Assembly: GCA_964354135.1 (NCBI GenBank)
Contig: CAYGZA010000125.1
Span: 1 to 16,913, forward strand
Direction: 5' to 3'
Length of the DNA: 16,913 nucleotides
Source: CAYGZA01 sp964354135
GTDB taxonomy: Bacteria; Planctomycetota; Planctomycetia; Pirellulales; Thermoguttaceae
Of this stretch, positions 7,717-14,680 are shown piece after piece; position 1 is the stretch's first letter; each line of letters begins with the position of its first letter. The notes beneath the pieces are model-generated. The model ran no database searches. It was not told the origin of the DNA and was given only the letters and a program-made list of their open reading frames with translations. The translations under genes were made by a program, and so were the position numbers.

Positions 7717-8829
7717 CTACTTCGACCACAGGGCCCCGGTCAACCGCACCAAATCGTCCATCCCCTGCTCGTACACCGCGGCCGCAAACGCCGGTTTCTC
7801 GCCGGTCGGCTCCAGGTCGGCCACCAGCATCCCGTCCGGCGCCTTGCCCCGGAGCCGGCACACGAACAGGTCCGCGGTCACGTATTGGTTTGCCGCATCG
7901 AGCCCCCGAGCTTCCGTAATCCGCGTGATCTTGCGGGACCCGTCCTCGGTAAAACGGGCAATTTGCACAATCAAGTGAATGGCCGAGGCCACCTGCGCCC
8001 GGGCCACATACACGGGAAGCTCCACATCCGACATCAGCGAGAGGGTCTCCAGCCGCATCAAGGCGTCCCGGGCGCTTTCCGCATGGATGGTCGTAAGGCT
8101 TCCCGAGTGGCCGCTGAGCATGGACTGGAGCATGTCGAGGGCTTCGCCGCCGCGGACCTCCCCGACGATAATCCGATCCGGGCGCATCCGCAACGAGTTG
8201 ACGAACAATTGCCGCACGTTGAGCGCCCCGCGGCCGGCCGCGTCCGCGTGCTTGGCCTCCAGGTAAAGGCAGTGAGGCTGGATGAGCCGCAATTCCGACG
8301 TGTCCTCGATCACCACGATGCGTTCCTGTTCCGGGATGGCCCGGGAGAGGGCCCCTAGCAGGGCAGTCTTTCCCGTCCCCGTCCCTCCGGAAATCAGGAT
8401 GTTCTTCCGCAGCCGGACGCAGACCTCCAGAAACTCCCGGCCGATCTCCGACAGGCTGCCGAAGCGGACAAAATCCTCCAGCGTCAGCGCTTCCCGGGAG
8501 AACTTCCGGATCGTCAGGTACGTGCCGCCGCGGGCAGCGGGAGGGATCACGGCATGGACCCGGGACCCGTTCGGCAGTCGGGCATCGAGCACGGGGTGCT
8601 CCTCGGTGATCTCGCGGCCGACCCACTGGGCAATGTTGTGAACCGCCGACAGCAGGGCGTCGTTGCTGGGAAACCGCAGGCCGGTGTATTCCAGCCGCCC
8701 GCGCCGCTCGATGTAGATCTCCTCGTAGCCGTTGACCATGATCTCCGTGACCGACTCGTCCTCCAGGAGCGGGGCAATCGGCTCCAAGAAATAGCGGACG
8801 CTGGCCTCGAAGATCGCTACCCGTGACAT
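7717..8829 (-). CDS. tadA: TadA/CpaF-type pilus assembly ATPase
   Basis: 370 residues from the ATG at 8829. An in-frame ATG at 8898 exists but lies upstream of the predicted -10 box, and the residues it would add do not resemble the family. Motifs in order: the N-terminal region with FLEPI and VTEIMVNGYEEIYIERRGRLEYT (split across about 14-49), Walker A GGTGTGKT (148-155), Asp box VIEDTSEL (173-180), Walker B region RIIVGEVRGGE (219-229) and His box SGSLTTIHA (242-250). All key residues are intact. By family it is a hexameric cytoplasmic ATPase that drives Flp pilus extension or secretion. It is a compact form without N-terminal additions, unlike the FHA-fused paralogue at 1-966. It is the first gene of the operon, 84 nt after the helicase gene. 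Confidence 0.93.
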   Translation of the reverse strand: MSRVAIFEASVRYFLEPIAPLLEDESVTEIMVNGYEEIYIERRGRLEYTGLRFPSNDALLSAVHNIAQWVGREITEEHPVLDARLPNGSRVHAVIPPAARGGTYLTIRKFSREALTLEDFVRFGSLSEIGREFLEVCVRLRKNILISGGTGTGKTALLGALSRAIPEQERIVVIEDTSELRLIQPHCLYLEAKHADAAGRGALNVRQLFVNSLRMRPDRIIVGEVRGGEALDMLQSMLSGHSGSLTTIHAESARDALMRLETLSLMSDVELPVYVARAQVASAIHLIVQIARFTEDGSRKITRITEARGLDAANQYVTADLFVCRLRGKAPDGMLVADLEPTGEKPAFAAAVYEQGMDDLVRLTGALWSK

Positions 8830-8861
8830 CGCACGCTGCTCCGGGTCGTGCAAGAGCGCCA

Positions 8862-8884
8862 AACCTCTTACTGCGCAAGAGGTT
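8862..8884 (-). promoter_or_regulatory. perfect 8-bp inverted repeat at the predicted tad operon start
   Basis: The arms AACCTCTT (8862-8869) and AAGAGGTT (8877-8884) are exact reverse complements around a 7-nt spacer. The palindrome begins about 7 nt after the candidate -10 box at 8896-8891, so it would cover +1 to about +23 of the tad transcript. It could be a repressor operator or a 5'-leader hairpin. A helicase-gene terminator is less likely, because only TTT follows the right arm on the minus strand. Confidence 0.5.
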
Positions 8885-8890
8885 CCATAC

Positions 8891-8922
8891 ATTATCATCC
8901 CCCAGGGCCCGGCTCATGTCAA
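8891..8922 (-). promoter_or_regulatory. candidate sigma70-type promoter of the tad operon
   Basis: On the minus strand a perfect TTGACA (8922-8917) overlaps the last codons of the helicase gene and ends next to its TGA. GATAAT (8896-8891) follows at a spacing of 20 nt, longer than the usual 16-19. Transcription would begin near 8884 and leave a leader of about 55 nt before the tadA ATG at 8829. No better promoter-like pair is visible in this gap. Confidence 0.4.
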
Positions 8923-11175
8923 GCGGCTGGTCACCGGCCGCAAAGGGCTCCGCGAGAGCACAAACTTCAGCCGGCGGGGCGGAGACGCGAAGTCCACCGT
9001 CGCGGTTCTCCCCGACCCGGCCCCACTGAGCGCCGCAATCTTCCCTAGCCCGTATTCCGGGTGGATAACCATCATGCCCTGATGGAACTCGTCCGGGGAT
9101 GCCGCCGGCAGGGGACCGCCGTTGGCAAGCTCCGCCGCCGTCATCAAGGATACACCTTCGCGCCGGGTGCGGGCTGCCGGCGGTGTCTCGGTCGCCGGGG
9201 CCACCCGCTGGTCATAGTCGGCCTCCCTCGGCGCCGGCTCGGTGACCTCCGCCTCCTGCTCGACCACCTCCATGTCGCCCCTGGGCAGTTCCATGAGAAA
9301 CGCGCTCGGGACCGTCAACTTGCGCCGGCCGCGGAAATCCCGATACCGGGCCATGCTAATGCGCAACTCCTCCTTGGCCCGCGTCATCCCCACGAACATC
9401 AGCCGCCGCTCCTCTTCGATCTGGTCGAAGCGGTCGGCGCTCCGCTCGTGCGGCAAGAGCCCCTCCTCGACGGCCACGAGGAAAACCACCGGAAACTCCA
9501 GGCCCTTGGAGGCATGGAGCGTCATCAGGGTCACGCGGTCGCCCTCCGACTGCCAATCGTCGGTTTCGCCCGTCAGGCTGGTCTCTTCGAGGAACTCCTC
9601 CAACGCGCCCCGGCCGCCGCTCCGCTCGTCGAACTGGCGGGCGACCGTCAGAAGCTCCTCGATGTTCGCCAGCCGCTCCTGGTCCTCCTCGTTGTCGGAG
9701 TTCTCGAGATGGCGCTTGTAGCCCGACTCGTTCAGGAGGTGCCCCAACACGGCCTCCACCGGCTCGCCGGCAAGCGCGGTGAGCCGGTCCAGCATCTGGA
9801 CGAACTGAAGCACCTTGCCCGCGGCCGAGGGACCGAGCCCCTCGATGCGGCGGCACTCGCGGAGGGCGTCCAGGAGGGTCGTTCCGCGCCGGGCTGCGTG
9901 GTCCCCCAGCCGCTGAAGCGTCGACCGGCCGATCCCTCGCGGCGGCGCGTTGACGACTCGCCGCAGCGCCACGTCGTCCCGCGGATTGGCCAGCAGCCGC
10001 AAATACCCGAGGATGTCCTTGATCTCTTTCCGCTGAAAGAACTCGACGCCGTTGACGAGCTGGTAAGGCACGCCCTGCTCCCTTAGGGCCATCTCGAATT
10101 CTCGGGAAAGGGCGTTGATGCGATAGAACACGGCGTAATCCCGCGGGCGGCGACGGCCGGCGCGGGCTTCTTCGGCGATCTCAGCAGCGGCCGACCGGGC
10201 TTCGTCTTTCTGGGTCGAGTAGCTCACGAGGCGCACGGGGATTCCCTCGCCGTTCTCCGTGAACAGAGCCTTTTGTTTCCGCTTGACGTTGTGGGCGATC
10301 AGGTCCGCCGCTGCGCGGAGGATGCGCTTGGTGCTGCGGTAATTCTGTTCCAGGCGGACGACGCGGACATTGGGGAAATCCCTCTCGAACTCCAGGATGT
10401 TGTTCAGGTTGGCCCCGCGCCATCCATAGATCGACTGGTCGGGGTCGCCGGTAACCGCCAGGTTGGGATAGTCGACCGAGAGTGCCCGGGCCAGCGCGTA
10501 TTGGGCGAGGTTGGTGTCTTGGTATTCGTCCACCAGAATGAAGCGATACCGCTCGTCCAGCTCACCGCGAATCTCCGGGTTGTCGCGGAGCAGGTTGACC
10601 GCATGGAGCAAGAGGTCGTCGAAGTCGGCGGCGTTCGAGCGGATCAACTGGCCTTGGTAAACTGGGTAAACGCGCTTGACGATCACCCCTAATGGGTGAC
10701 CCGGCCGCGGTTCGTACTCTCCCGGCCCGATCAGCTTGTTCTTTGCCCAGCTTATCGCACTGGCGATCGCCTCGGGAGTGAAATGGACGGCGTCGACGCT
10801 AAGCCGCGCGACCACTTGACGGAGCGCCCGGGCGCTGTCGTCGGCATCGTAGATCGTGTAGTTCGGCTGGAGCCCCACGAACGAGGCATACCTCCGGAGC
10901 AACCGGGCGCAATAGCGGTGGTACGTCCCGACCCAGACTGCCTGGCCGGGGGCGAGCCGGTGCAGCCGGGCCTGCATTTCGTCGGCGGCCTTGTTGGTGA
11001 AGGTGAGTGCCAGGATTTGATCGGCCGGTATCCCCTGCGAAAGGAGATAAGCGACGCGATGGGTGACAACCCGGGTCTTGCCGCTCCCCGGACCGGCAAG
11101 GATAAGTAGCGGGCCTTCAACGTGTTGGACGGCCTCACATTGGGCAGGGGTCAGACCTTCGAGCAGTCGATCCAA
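8914..11175 (-). CDS. pcrA: PcrA/UvrD-type SF1A DNA helicase
   Basis: 753 residues from the TTG at 11175, chosen because GAGGA lies 7 nt upstream and translation then begins just before the conserved LTPAQCEAVQ (8-17). Motifs in order: Walker A AGPGSGKT (27-34), motif Ia LALTFTNKAADEM (55-67), Walker B LVDEYQDTN (214-222), motif III GDPDQSIYGWRGA (243-255), motif IV LEQNYRST, motif V LMTLHASKGLEFPVVFL and motif VI RRLMFVGMTRAKEEL. The length matches PcrA (about 720-750). The last ~60 residues, with VIHPEYGLGKI and RLKFVLSRSPLRPV, resemble the C-terminal Tudor-like domain that binds RNA polymerase in UvrD/PcrA. By family it is a 3'-5' helicase for repair and for resolving transcription and replication conflicts. 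It appears to have its own promoter and lies 84 nt before tadA. Confidence 0.95.
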   Translation of the reverse strand: MDRLLEGLTPAQCEAVQHVEGPLLILAGPGSGKTRVVTHRVAYLLSQGIPADQILALTFTNKAADEMQARLHRLAPGQAVWVGTYHRYCARLLRRYASFVGLQPNYTIYDADDSARALRQVVARLSVDAVHFTPEAIASAISWAKNKLIGPGEYEPRPGHPLGVIVKRVYPVYQGQLIRSNAADFDDLLLHAVNLLRDNPEIRGELDERYRFILVDEYQDTNLAQYALARALSVDYPNLAVTGDPDQSIYGWRGANLNNILEFERDFPNVRVVRLEQNYRSTKRILRAAADLIAHNVKRKQKALFTENGEGIPVRLVSYSTQKDEARSAAAEIAEEARAGRRRPRDYAVFYRINALSREFEMALREQGVPYQLVNGVEFFQRKEIKDILGYLRLLANPRDDVALRRVVNAPPRGIGRSTLQRLGDHAARRGTTLLDALRECRRIEGLGPSAAGKVLQFVQMLDRLTALAGEPVEAVLGHLLNESGYKRHLENSDNEEDQERLANIEELLTVARQFDERSGGRGALEEFLEETSLTGETDDWQSEGDRVTLMTLHASKGLEFPVVFLVAVEEGLLPHERSADRFDQIEEERRLMFVGMTRAKEELRISMARYRDFRGRRKLTVPSAFLMELPRGDMEVVEQEAEVTEPAPREADYDQRVAPATETPPAARTRREGVSLMTAAELANGGPLPAASPDEFHQGMMVIHPEYGLGKIAALSGAGSGRTATVDFASPPRRLKFVLSRSPLRPVTSRLT

Positions 11176-11228
11176 TAGGGGTTCCTCGGGGGGGGGATTG
11201 CAGGTCCGGTTCCGCTCGTTTCCGTAGT

Positions 11229-11258
11229 AGTATACGGAGTCTGACCGGCAGGCGTCAG
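11229..11258 (-). promoter_or_regulatory. candidate promoter of the helicase gene
   Basis: On the minus strand CTGACG (11258-11253, four of six matches to TTGACA) is followed after 18 nt by TATACT (11234-11229, five of six matches to TATAAT). The predicted start is about 45 nt before the TTG start. The -10 box lies inside the small palindrome TCCGTA/TACGGA (11221-11238), and the -35 overlaps one arm of the TCTGAC/GTCAGA pair. Confidence 0.35.
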
Positions 11259-11284
11259 AACCCCCGGCGTCCCGCGGACCCACC

Positions 11285-11359
11285 GGGTGCCACTGGCCGC
11301 TTGCCGGCCAGTGCCGTGAATCAGCCGTCGCACGGGCTGACAAGCAGCCCGTGGCACCC
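11285..11359. repeat. REP-like compound palindrome with two hairpins
   Basis: Outer arms GGGTGCCAC (11285-11293) and GTGGCACCC (11351-11359) are perfect reverse complements. Inside lie two hairpins. The first pairs CACTGGCCG (11291-11299) with CGGCCAGTG (11305-11313) around a 5-nt loop. The second pairs CACGGGCTG (11331-11339) with CAGCCCGTG (11345-11353) around a 5-nt loop. The layout resembles bacterial REP/BIME intergenic elements. That it is dispersed in the genome is an inference; only one copy is in the window. Confidence 0.65.
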
Positions 11360-11435
11360 TGGCGCGCGGCGGCGAGCGAGATCGGCGGCGGCCACCCCCC
11401 CCTATTGGGTCCCATCCCAGTGACGGTGGGCGATA

Positions 11436-11600
11436 CCGGGAGGGCGCGGCCCCTGGCGAGCCTGGGCGGGTCTGTTGTGGTTGACGTTACGGCTCGGCAG
11501 GAGCCTCGCCCTCCCGGGCAGGAGCCTCGCCCTCCCGGGGGACCGCTGCCAGTCTGGGCACCGACCCACGCAAGCATGGCAGGAGCCTCGCCCTCCCGGG
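11436..11600. repeat. four copies of a G+C-rich 23-27-bp unit, one inverted
   Basis: Three direct copies of a 23-bp unit that begins GGCAGGAGCCTCG and ends CCTCCCGGG lie at 11496-11518, 11517-11539 and 11578-11600. Copies 2 and 3 share a further GGACCGCT downstream. A degenerate inverted copy lies at 11436-11462 and matches the 27 bp at 11491-11517 at 24 of 27 positions, giving a long imperfect stem around a 28-nt loop. Spacing is irregular, with two copies sharing bases and a third 38 nt away. Confidence 0.75.
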
Positions 11601-11715
11601 GGACCGCTACCCAAGATGGCGCAAATCGCTATACTTGCAGGGTTGGCGGCAGGGCACCCCTGCCGCGCGAGTCTCTTCATCACAGTCCAGACGGATGTTC
11701 TTGGGGAGGGAGCCC

Positions 11716-11985
11716 ATGGGAACCCGGATTCCGCTCAGCACCTTCGACACGGAGGCCAAGGACCTCAGGCACAAGCTGGAAATGAGCACGGCCGAGATCG
11801 GCCTATCGGTGCGAACCACCAACTGCCTGGAAGAGAAAGGGGTTTTCACGGTGGAGGACCTGCTGAATTCGACTCGGGAAGAGCTGTTGAGCATCTCGAA
11901 TTTCGGCGAGAAGACGTTGGAGGAGGTCTACAAGGCCCTGGAGGGGATCGGCTTCCATCGGAAGTCGCGACGAAGTGGCGCGTAG
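11716..11985 (+). CDS. stand-alone RNA polymerase alpha C-terminal domain protein
   Basis: 89 residues from the ATG at 11716, which has a strong GGGGAGGGAG ribosome site. Residues about 22-80 match the RpoA C-terminal domain (two helix-hairpin-helix motifs): GLSVRTTNCLEEKGVFTVED (29-48) and LLSISNFGEKTLEEVYKAL (57-75). Residues equivalent to the E. coli DNA-binding determinant are kept: Arg33 (R265), Asn36 (N268), Cys37 (C269), Gly64 (G296), Lys66 (K298) and Glu70 (E302); Thr67 replaces S299. The alpha N-terminal assembly domain is absent, with only about 20 residues ahead. It could bind A+T-rich promoter DNA or RNAP partners without joining the core by the normal route (inference). Its stop overlaps the next GTG start by 11 nt. 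The preceding region shows TATACT at 11630-11635 but no good -35. Confidence 0.9.
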   Translation: MGTRIPLSTFDTEAKDLRHKLEMSTAEIGLSVRTTNCLEEKGVFTVEDLLNSTREELLSISNFGEKTLEEVYKALEGIGFHRKSRRSGA

Positions 11986-13276
11986 CTTTCGCTTTTACGA
12001 GAAGAAACGCGGCGACCGCCGCACCGGGTCGAAGATCCTGGGCAGCGCCGGCGAGGCCCTGTTCCTCGGGGCCTTCTGCCTGCTCGGCTGCGCCGGGCTG
12101 GTGCTGATTGCCGTCACCCTGGTCATCCCCGAGTGGCGCGCCAATCACGTCTTCGTCGAGCATACCTGCGTCGTGCTCGACAAGCAGGTCGGCAAGCGCG
12201 AGGGCGAGAAGGGGACGCTCTACCGCCCGGAGGTCCGCATCCAGTACGAGGTCGACGGCGAGACCCACGTCCTTTGGGCCTACGACATCCGCGGGGCGTA
12301 TTCCACCGGCGAGGAAGACAAGCGGGCGATCCTGAGCGAGTTTTCCGTCGGCCGGCGGTATCCCTGCTGGTACGATCCTTCGGATCCTCGCGTGGCCGTG
12401 GTCGTGCGGGGGTATAGCTGGTGGTTTTGGCCGGTGCTCTCCATTCCGGTCTCGTTCCTGCTGATCGCCGGCGCCCGCTTGATCTACACGATGCTCCATT
12501 GGGGAAAGTCGGCGGAGCACCGGGCGGTCCGTGGGATCCGGACGGCCCAGCGCGACTTGCTCGACGCCGCCGACCGCCTCACCCACGACTTCCCCAACGT
12601 CCCCGCCCCCACGCACATCACCGACAGCCCGGGCACCACGCTGGCATTCCGTCTTCCGGTGACCTCTTCGTCGGCATGGACCTTGGGCGTATGGCTGGCC
12701 GCGTGCCTCTTGTGGAACGGCGTGGTGGCGGTGTTCGCCTGGATGGCGGTCGATGGTCTTCTGGAGGGGAGCCCCGACTGGTTCTTGATCTTCGTGCTCC
12801 TGCCGTTTGCGGTCGTCGGGATCGGCTTGATCGTTTTCTTCTTTCGGCAACTGCTTCTGGCCACCGGCATCGGGCCGACCTTGCTGGAGATTTCCGACCA
12901 GCCGCTGTATCCCGGCAGGACGTACGAGCTGCACCTTTCGCAGAGCGGCCGGTTGAAGGTCAAGTCGTTGGACGTCGCGTTGGTCTGCGAGGAAGAGGCG
13001 ACGTACCGCCACGGGACCAACACGCGGACCGAGAGCCACCGCGTGTACCGGCAGCCGGCGTTCCGCCGCGAAGGCTTCGAGGTGGGCCACGGCGCGCCTT
13101 TCGCCGCCCGGTTTCCGGTGGAGATTCCCGCCGTGGCCATGCACACGTTCAGGTCGGAGCACAACGAAATCCAATGGAAGTTCATCGTCCGCGGGGAAGT
13201 GGCCGGGCGGCCCGATTTCGAGCGGTCGTTCCCGGTGATCGTTTACCCCGGCGGCAACGGGAAGGGCACTCCATGA
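11975..13276 (+). CDS. DUF3592-like four-TM protein with arrestin-like C-terminal domain
   Basis: 433 residues from the GTG at 11975, within the end of the alpha-CTD gene. Membrane helices are predicted at about 28-51, 150-172, 236-258 and 269-291. Between the first two lies a beta-rich extracytoplasmic domain (52-148) of the DUF3592 type: THVLWAYDI, a spacing typical of these domains, and YDPSDPRVAVV (133-143). Residues about 300-433 look like an arrestin-type beta-sandwich, with SDQPLYPGRTYELHLSQSG and PFAARFPVEIPAVAMHTF followed by WKFIVRGEV. DUF3592 proteins have no settled biochemical role. The C-terminal half would lie in the cytoplasm if the N-terminus does (inference). The gene overlaps the following one by 4 nt, and both end products share an arrestin-like appearance. 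Confidence 0.82.
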   Translation: MARSFRFYEKKRGDRRTGSKILGSAGEALFLGAFCLLGCAGLVLIAVTLVIPEWRANHVFVEHTCVVLDKQVGKREGEKGTLYRPEVRIQYEVDGETHVLWAYDIRGAYSTGEEDKRAILSEFSVGRRYPCWYDPSDPRVAVVVRGYSWWFWPVLSIPVSFLLIAGARLIYTMLHWGKSAEHRAVRGIRTAQRDLLDAADRLTHDFPNVPAPTHITDSPGTTLAFRLPVTSSSAWTLGVWLAACLLWNGVVAVFAWMAVDGLLEGSPDWFLIFVLLPFAVVGIGLIVFFFRQLLLATGIGPTLLEISDQPLYPGRTYELHLSQSGRLKVKSLDVALVCEEEATYRHGTNTRTESHRVYRQPAFRREGFEVGHGAPFAARFPVEIPAVAMHTFRSEHNEIQWKFIVRGEVAGRPDFERSFPVIVYPGGNGKGTP

Positions 13277-13734
13277 AGGAACCCCTGGTACGGATCCGTT
13301 TGGACGGCAACGGCCGGGCATACTTCCCGGGCGAATCCCTCGCCGGCGAATACCGCCTGGAGGGGATCGCGCCGGAGGAGATCAAGGCCGTCGAGATTTC
13401 CATCCTCTGGCACACGGAGGGCAAGGGGGACGAAGACCTGGCGGTCCATGCCTTCTGGCGCCGGCCCGCCGAAGGCGATGAGCCCATCGACCCGCGCCGG
13501 CCGGGCCGGTTCAACACCGTCTTGCCCAACAGTCCGTTGAGTTACCGCGGCGTGATCCTGAAGATCGGCTGGCGCGTGCGGGTCCGGGTCTTTCTGACCG
13601 GGGGCCGGGAAGTGCTGGGCGAGTCGCCTTTCCGGCTCGGCGAGCTTCCCGCGGCGCGCTCGGCGGCGCCCTGGCCGCAGCCCCGCGAGACCGACGACCA
13701 CCAGCTTCCCGCGGCCGAGGCCGGCGTCTCGTGA
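13273..13734 (+). CDS. small arrestin-like beta-sandwich protein
   Basis: 153 residues from the ATG at 13273 (ATGA overlap with the upstream stop). The frame is open far upstream, but that stretch lies over the preceding gene. The opening pattern, VRIRLDGNGRAYFPGESLAGEY (split across about 6-27), matches the way arrestin-like domains begin, with a Y-x-P-G-E/D-x-L-x-G-x-Y/V core. The later sequence IKAVEISILWHTEGKG and ILKIGWRVRVRVFL has the alternating pattern of a beta-sandwich. The last ~30 residues are Pro/Ala-rich and probably disordered. No enzymatic motif is visible. It is probably a cytoplasmic scaffold or adaptor acting with the arrestin-like end of the upstream membrane protein (inference). 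It overlaps the ATPase gene by 4 nt. Confidence 0.75.
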   Translation: MKEPLVRIRLDGNGRAYFPGESLAGEYRLEGIAPEEIKAVEISILWHTEGKGDEDLAVHAFWRRPAEGDEPIDPRRPGRFNTVLPNSPLSYRGVILKIGWRVRVRVFLTGGREVLGESPFRLGELPAARSAAPWPQPRETDDHQLPAAEAGVS

Positions 13735-14345
13735 GCCGACCGGACGAACTCCCGCGCCGCGACAATCCTTTCTCCACGTGCCGTACCCGGCCCGGCGCCC
13801 TTCCGTTTCAGCTCCCGCCCGGCCTGAGTCCCGAGCACCTCGTCGAGCGGCTCCGCGACAACGGGTGGCGCGGCCAGATCGCCGGCCCGCACGGGAGCGG
13901 CAAGTCGGCCCTGGTCGCATCGCTCATTCCGGCCGTCGAGCGCGCGGGCCGGCAGGTCTTGCTCATCGAGCTGCACGACGCAGAGCGCCGCCTGCCGGTC
14001 GACCTGCGGCAGGTTCCCGCCCTGGGCCCTGCGAGCCTGGTGATCGTCGACGGCTGCGAGCAGCTCGCGCGGTGGAACCGCTTTCGGCTCAAGCGGGTCT
14101 GCCGCCGGCTCGGGTGCGGCTTGCTCGCGACGTGCCATCGCAGCCTCGGCCTTCCGGAGCTGTTCCGCACTTCGCCAAGTCCGGAGATCGCCTGCCGCAT
14201 CGTCGAGCGGTTGCTCGGTGACGAGCAGGGGCTCATTGCCCCGGAGGAAGTCCGGCAGCGGTTCGCAGTCCGGCAGGGCGACCTGCGGGAACTGCTCTTC
14301 GACCTCTACGACGTGTACGAAGAGCGGCGTCCGCGGGCCCGGTAA
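13731..14345 (+). CDS. small P-loop ATPase of unknown role
   Basis: 204 residues from the GTG at 13731 (GTGA overlap with the upstream stop). Walker A is GPHGSGKS (52-59) and the Walker B-like strand is SLVIVDGCEQL (102-112), with Asp107 as the likely metal ligand. LLATCHRSLGLPEL, about 20 residues further, looks like a sensor-type strand of AAA/ASCE ATPases. There is no HTH, membrane helix or other domain; the 45 residues before the P-loop include a Pro-rich stretch and FQLPPGLSPEHL. The protein is smaller than typical AAA+ proteins and lacks a clear arginine finger, so it may act with partners. It closes the four-gene unit that begins with the alpha-CTD gene. I recognise no named family. 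Confidence 0.82.
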   Translation: MSRPDELPRRDNPFSTCRTRPGALPFQLPPGLSPEHLVERLRDNGWRGQIAGPHGSGKSALVASLIPAVERAGRQVLLIELHDAERRLPVDLRQVPALGPASLVIVDGCEQLARWNRFRLKRVCRRLGCGLLATCHRSLGLPELFRTSPSPEIACRIVERLLGDEQGLIAPEEVRQRFAVRQGDLRELLFDLYDVYEERRPRAR

Positions 14346-14680
14346 TCGACTCCCGCCGGGTCCGAGCGAGCGGCGAAGCCGCACACCTTCCGCACAACCG
14401 GCACACTCCCCCCAACTTGTCCACCTTTTCCTCCCCAGGTCGTCGCGCCGTGCGGAACTGCGGTGTATGTTTGCTTGAACGTTGCCCGAGTGCAACCGCG
14501 GCGCGCCGGATCGCGCGTCGGCAAATCCGCTACGACCGGCAGCCGCGGACGAATCCACCCAGGCGATACGTTCGGAGAGGATTGCCAAGTGCAGGCCGGC
14601 CGGATGGCCGCTTCTTGACAGGGCGTGCCGGCGGCGGTCTGATGAGGTTGCTGGCCGGCTGTAACCTACGGAGCACCGTC
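14346..14680. other. 335-bp intergenic region, no gene seen
   Basis: No convincing coding frame is present. Near its start is a short hairpin, GCGGC/GCCGC around GAA (14370-14382), without a T run, so it is a weak terminator candidate for the four-gene unit. A pyrimidine-rich stretch lies at about 14400-14440. The right end holds a promoter-like pair (14615-14643) for the secreted protein gene. Confidence 0.6.
14615..14643 (+). promoter_or_regulatory. candidate sigma70-type promoter of the secreted protein gene
   Basis: A perfect TTGACA (14615-14620) is followed at the ideal 17-nt spacing by TCTGAT (14638-14643, four of six matches to TATAAT). Transcription would start near 14650, about 30 nt before the ATG at 14681. 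The in-frame ATG at 14642 lies inside the -10 box, which argues against it as the translation start. Confidence 0.5.

Larger units (their letters stand above)
11176..11715. other. 540-bp divergent intergenic region rich in repeats
   Basis: The region separates the minus-strand helicase from the plus-strand alpha-CTD gene and should hold both promoters. It carries a G9 run (11188-11196, 12 nt upstream of the helicase TTG), a small palindrome TCCGTA/TACGGA (11221-11238), a TCTGAC/GTCAGA pair (11240-11259), a two-hairpin compound palindrome (11285-11359), a C8 run (11395-11402) and four copies of a G+C-rich 23-27-bp unit (11436-11600). Open frames crossing it translate into Gly/Pro/Arg-rich, repeat-derived sequence and are not credible genes. 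Confidence 0.8.

Noticed and set aside
8830..8898. Upstream ATG for tadA at 8898
   Set aside because: It would lie ahead of or within the predicted promoter, and the 23 extra residues do not resemble the family.
11481..11486. TTGACG as a -35 for the alpha-CTD gene
   Set aside because: No A+T-rich -10 at 16-19 nt; the following sequence is the G+C-rich repeat.
11176..11577. Upstream extension of the helicase by 134 residues
   Set aside because: The added stretch is translated from the intergenic repeats, and a good ribosome site precedes the TTG at 11175.
11496..11600. Possible CRISPR array
   Set aside because: Only three direct copies, two sharing bases and the third 38 nt away, with no regular spacers and no cas genes nearby.
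11846..13321. Minus-strand 491-codon frame opposite the DUF3592-like gene
   Set aside because: Translation is Pro/Arg/His-rich with no motif, and it would begin in the small arrestin gene. The plus-strand protein has clear membrane helices.
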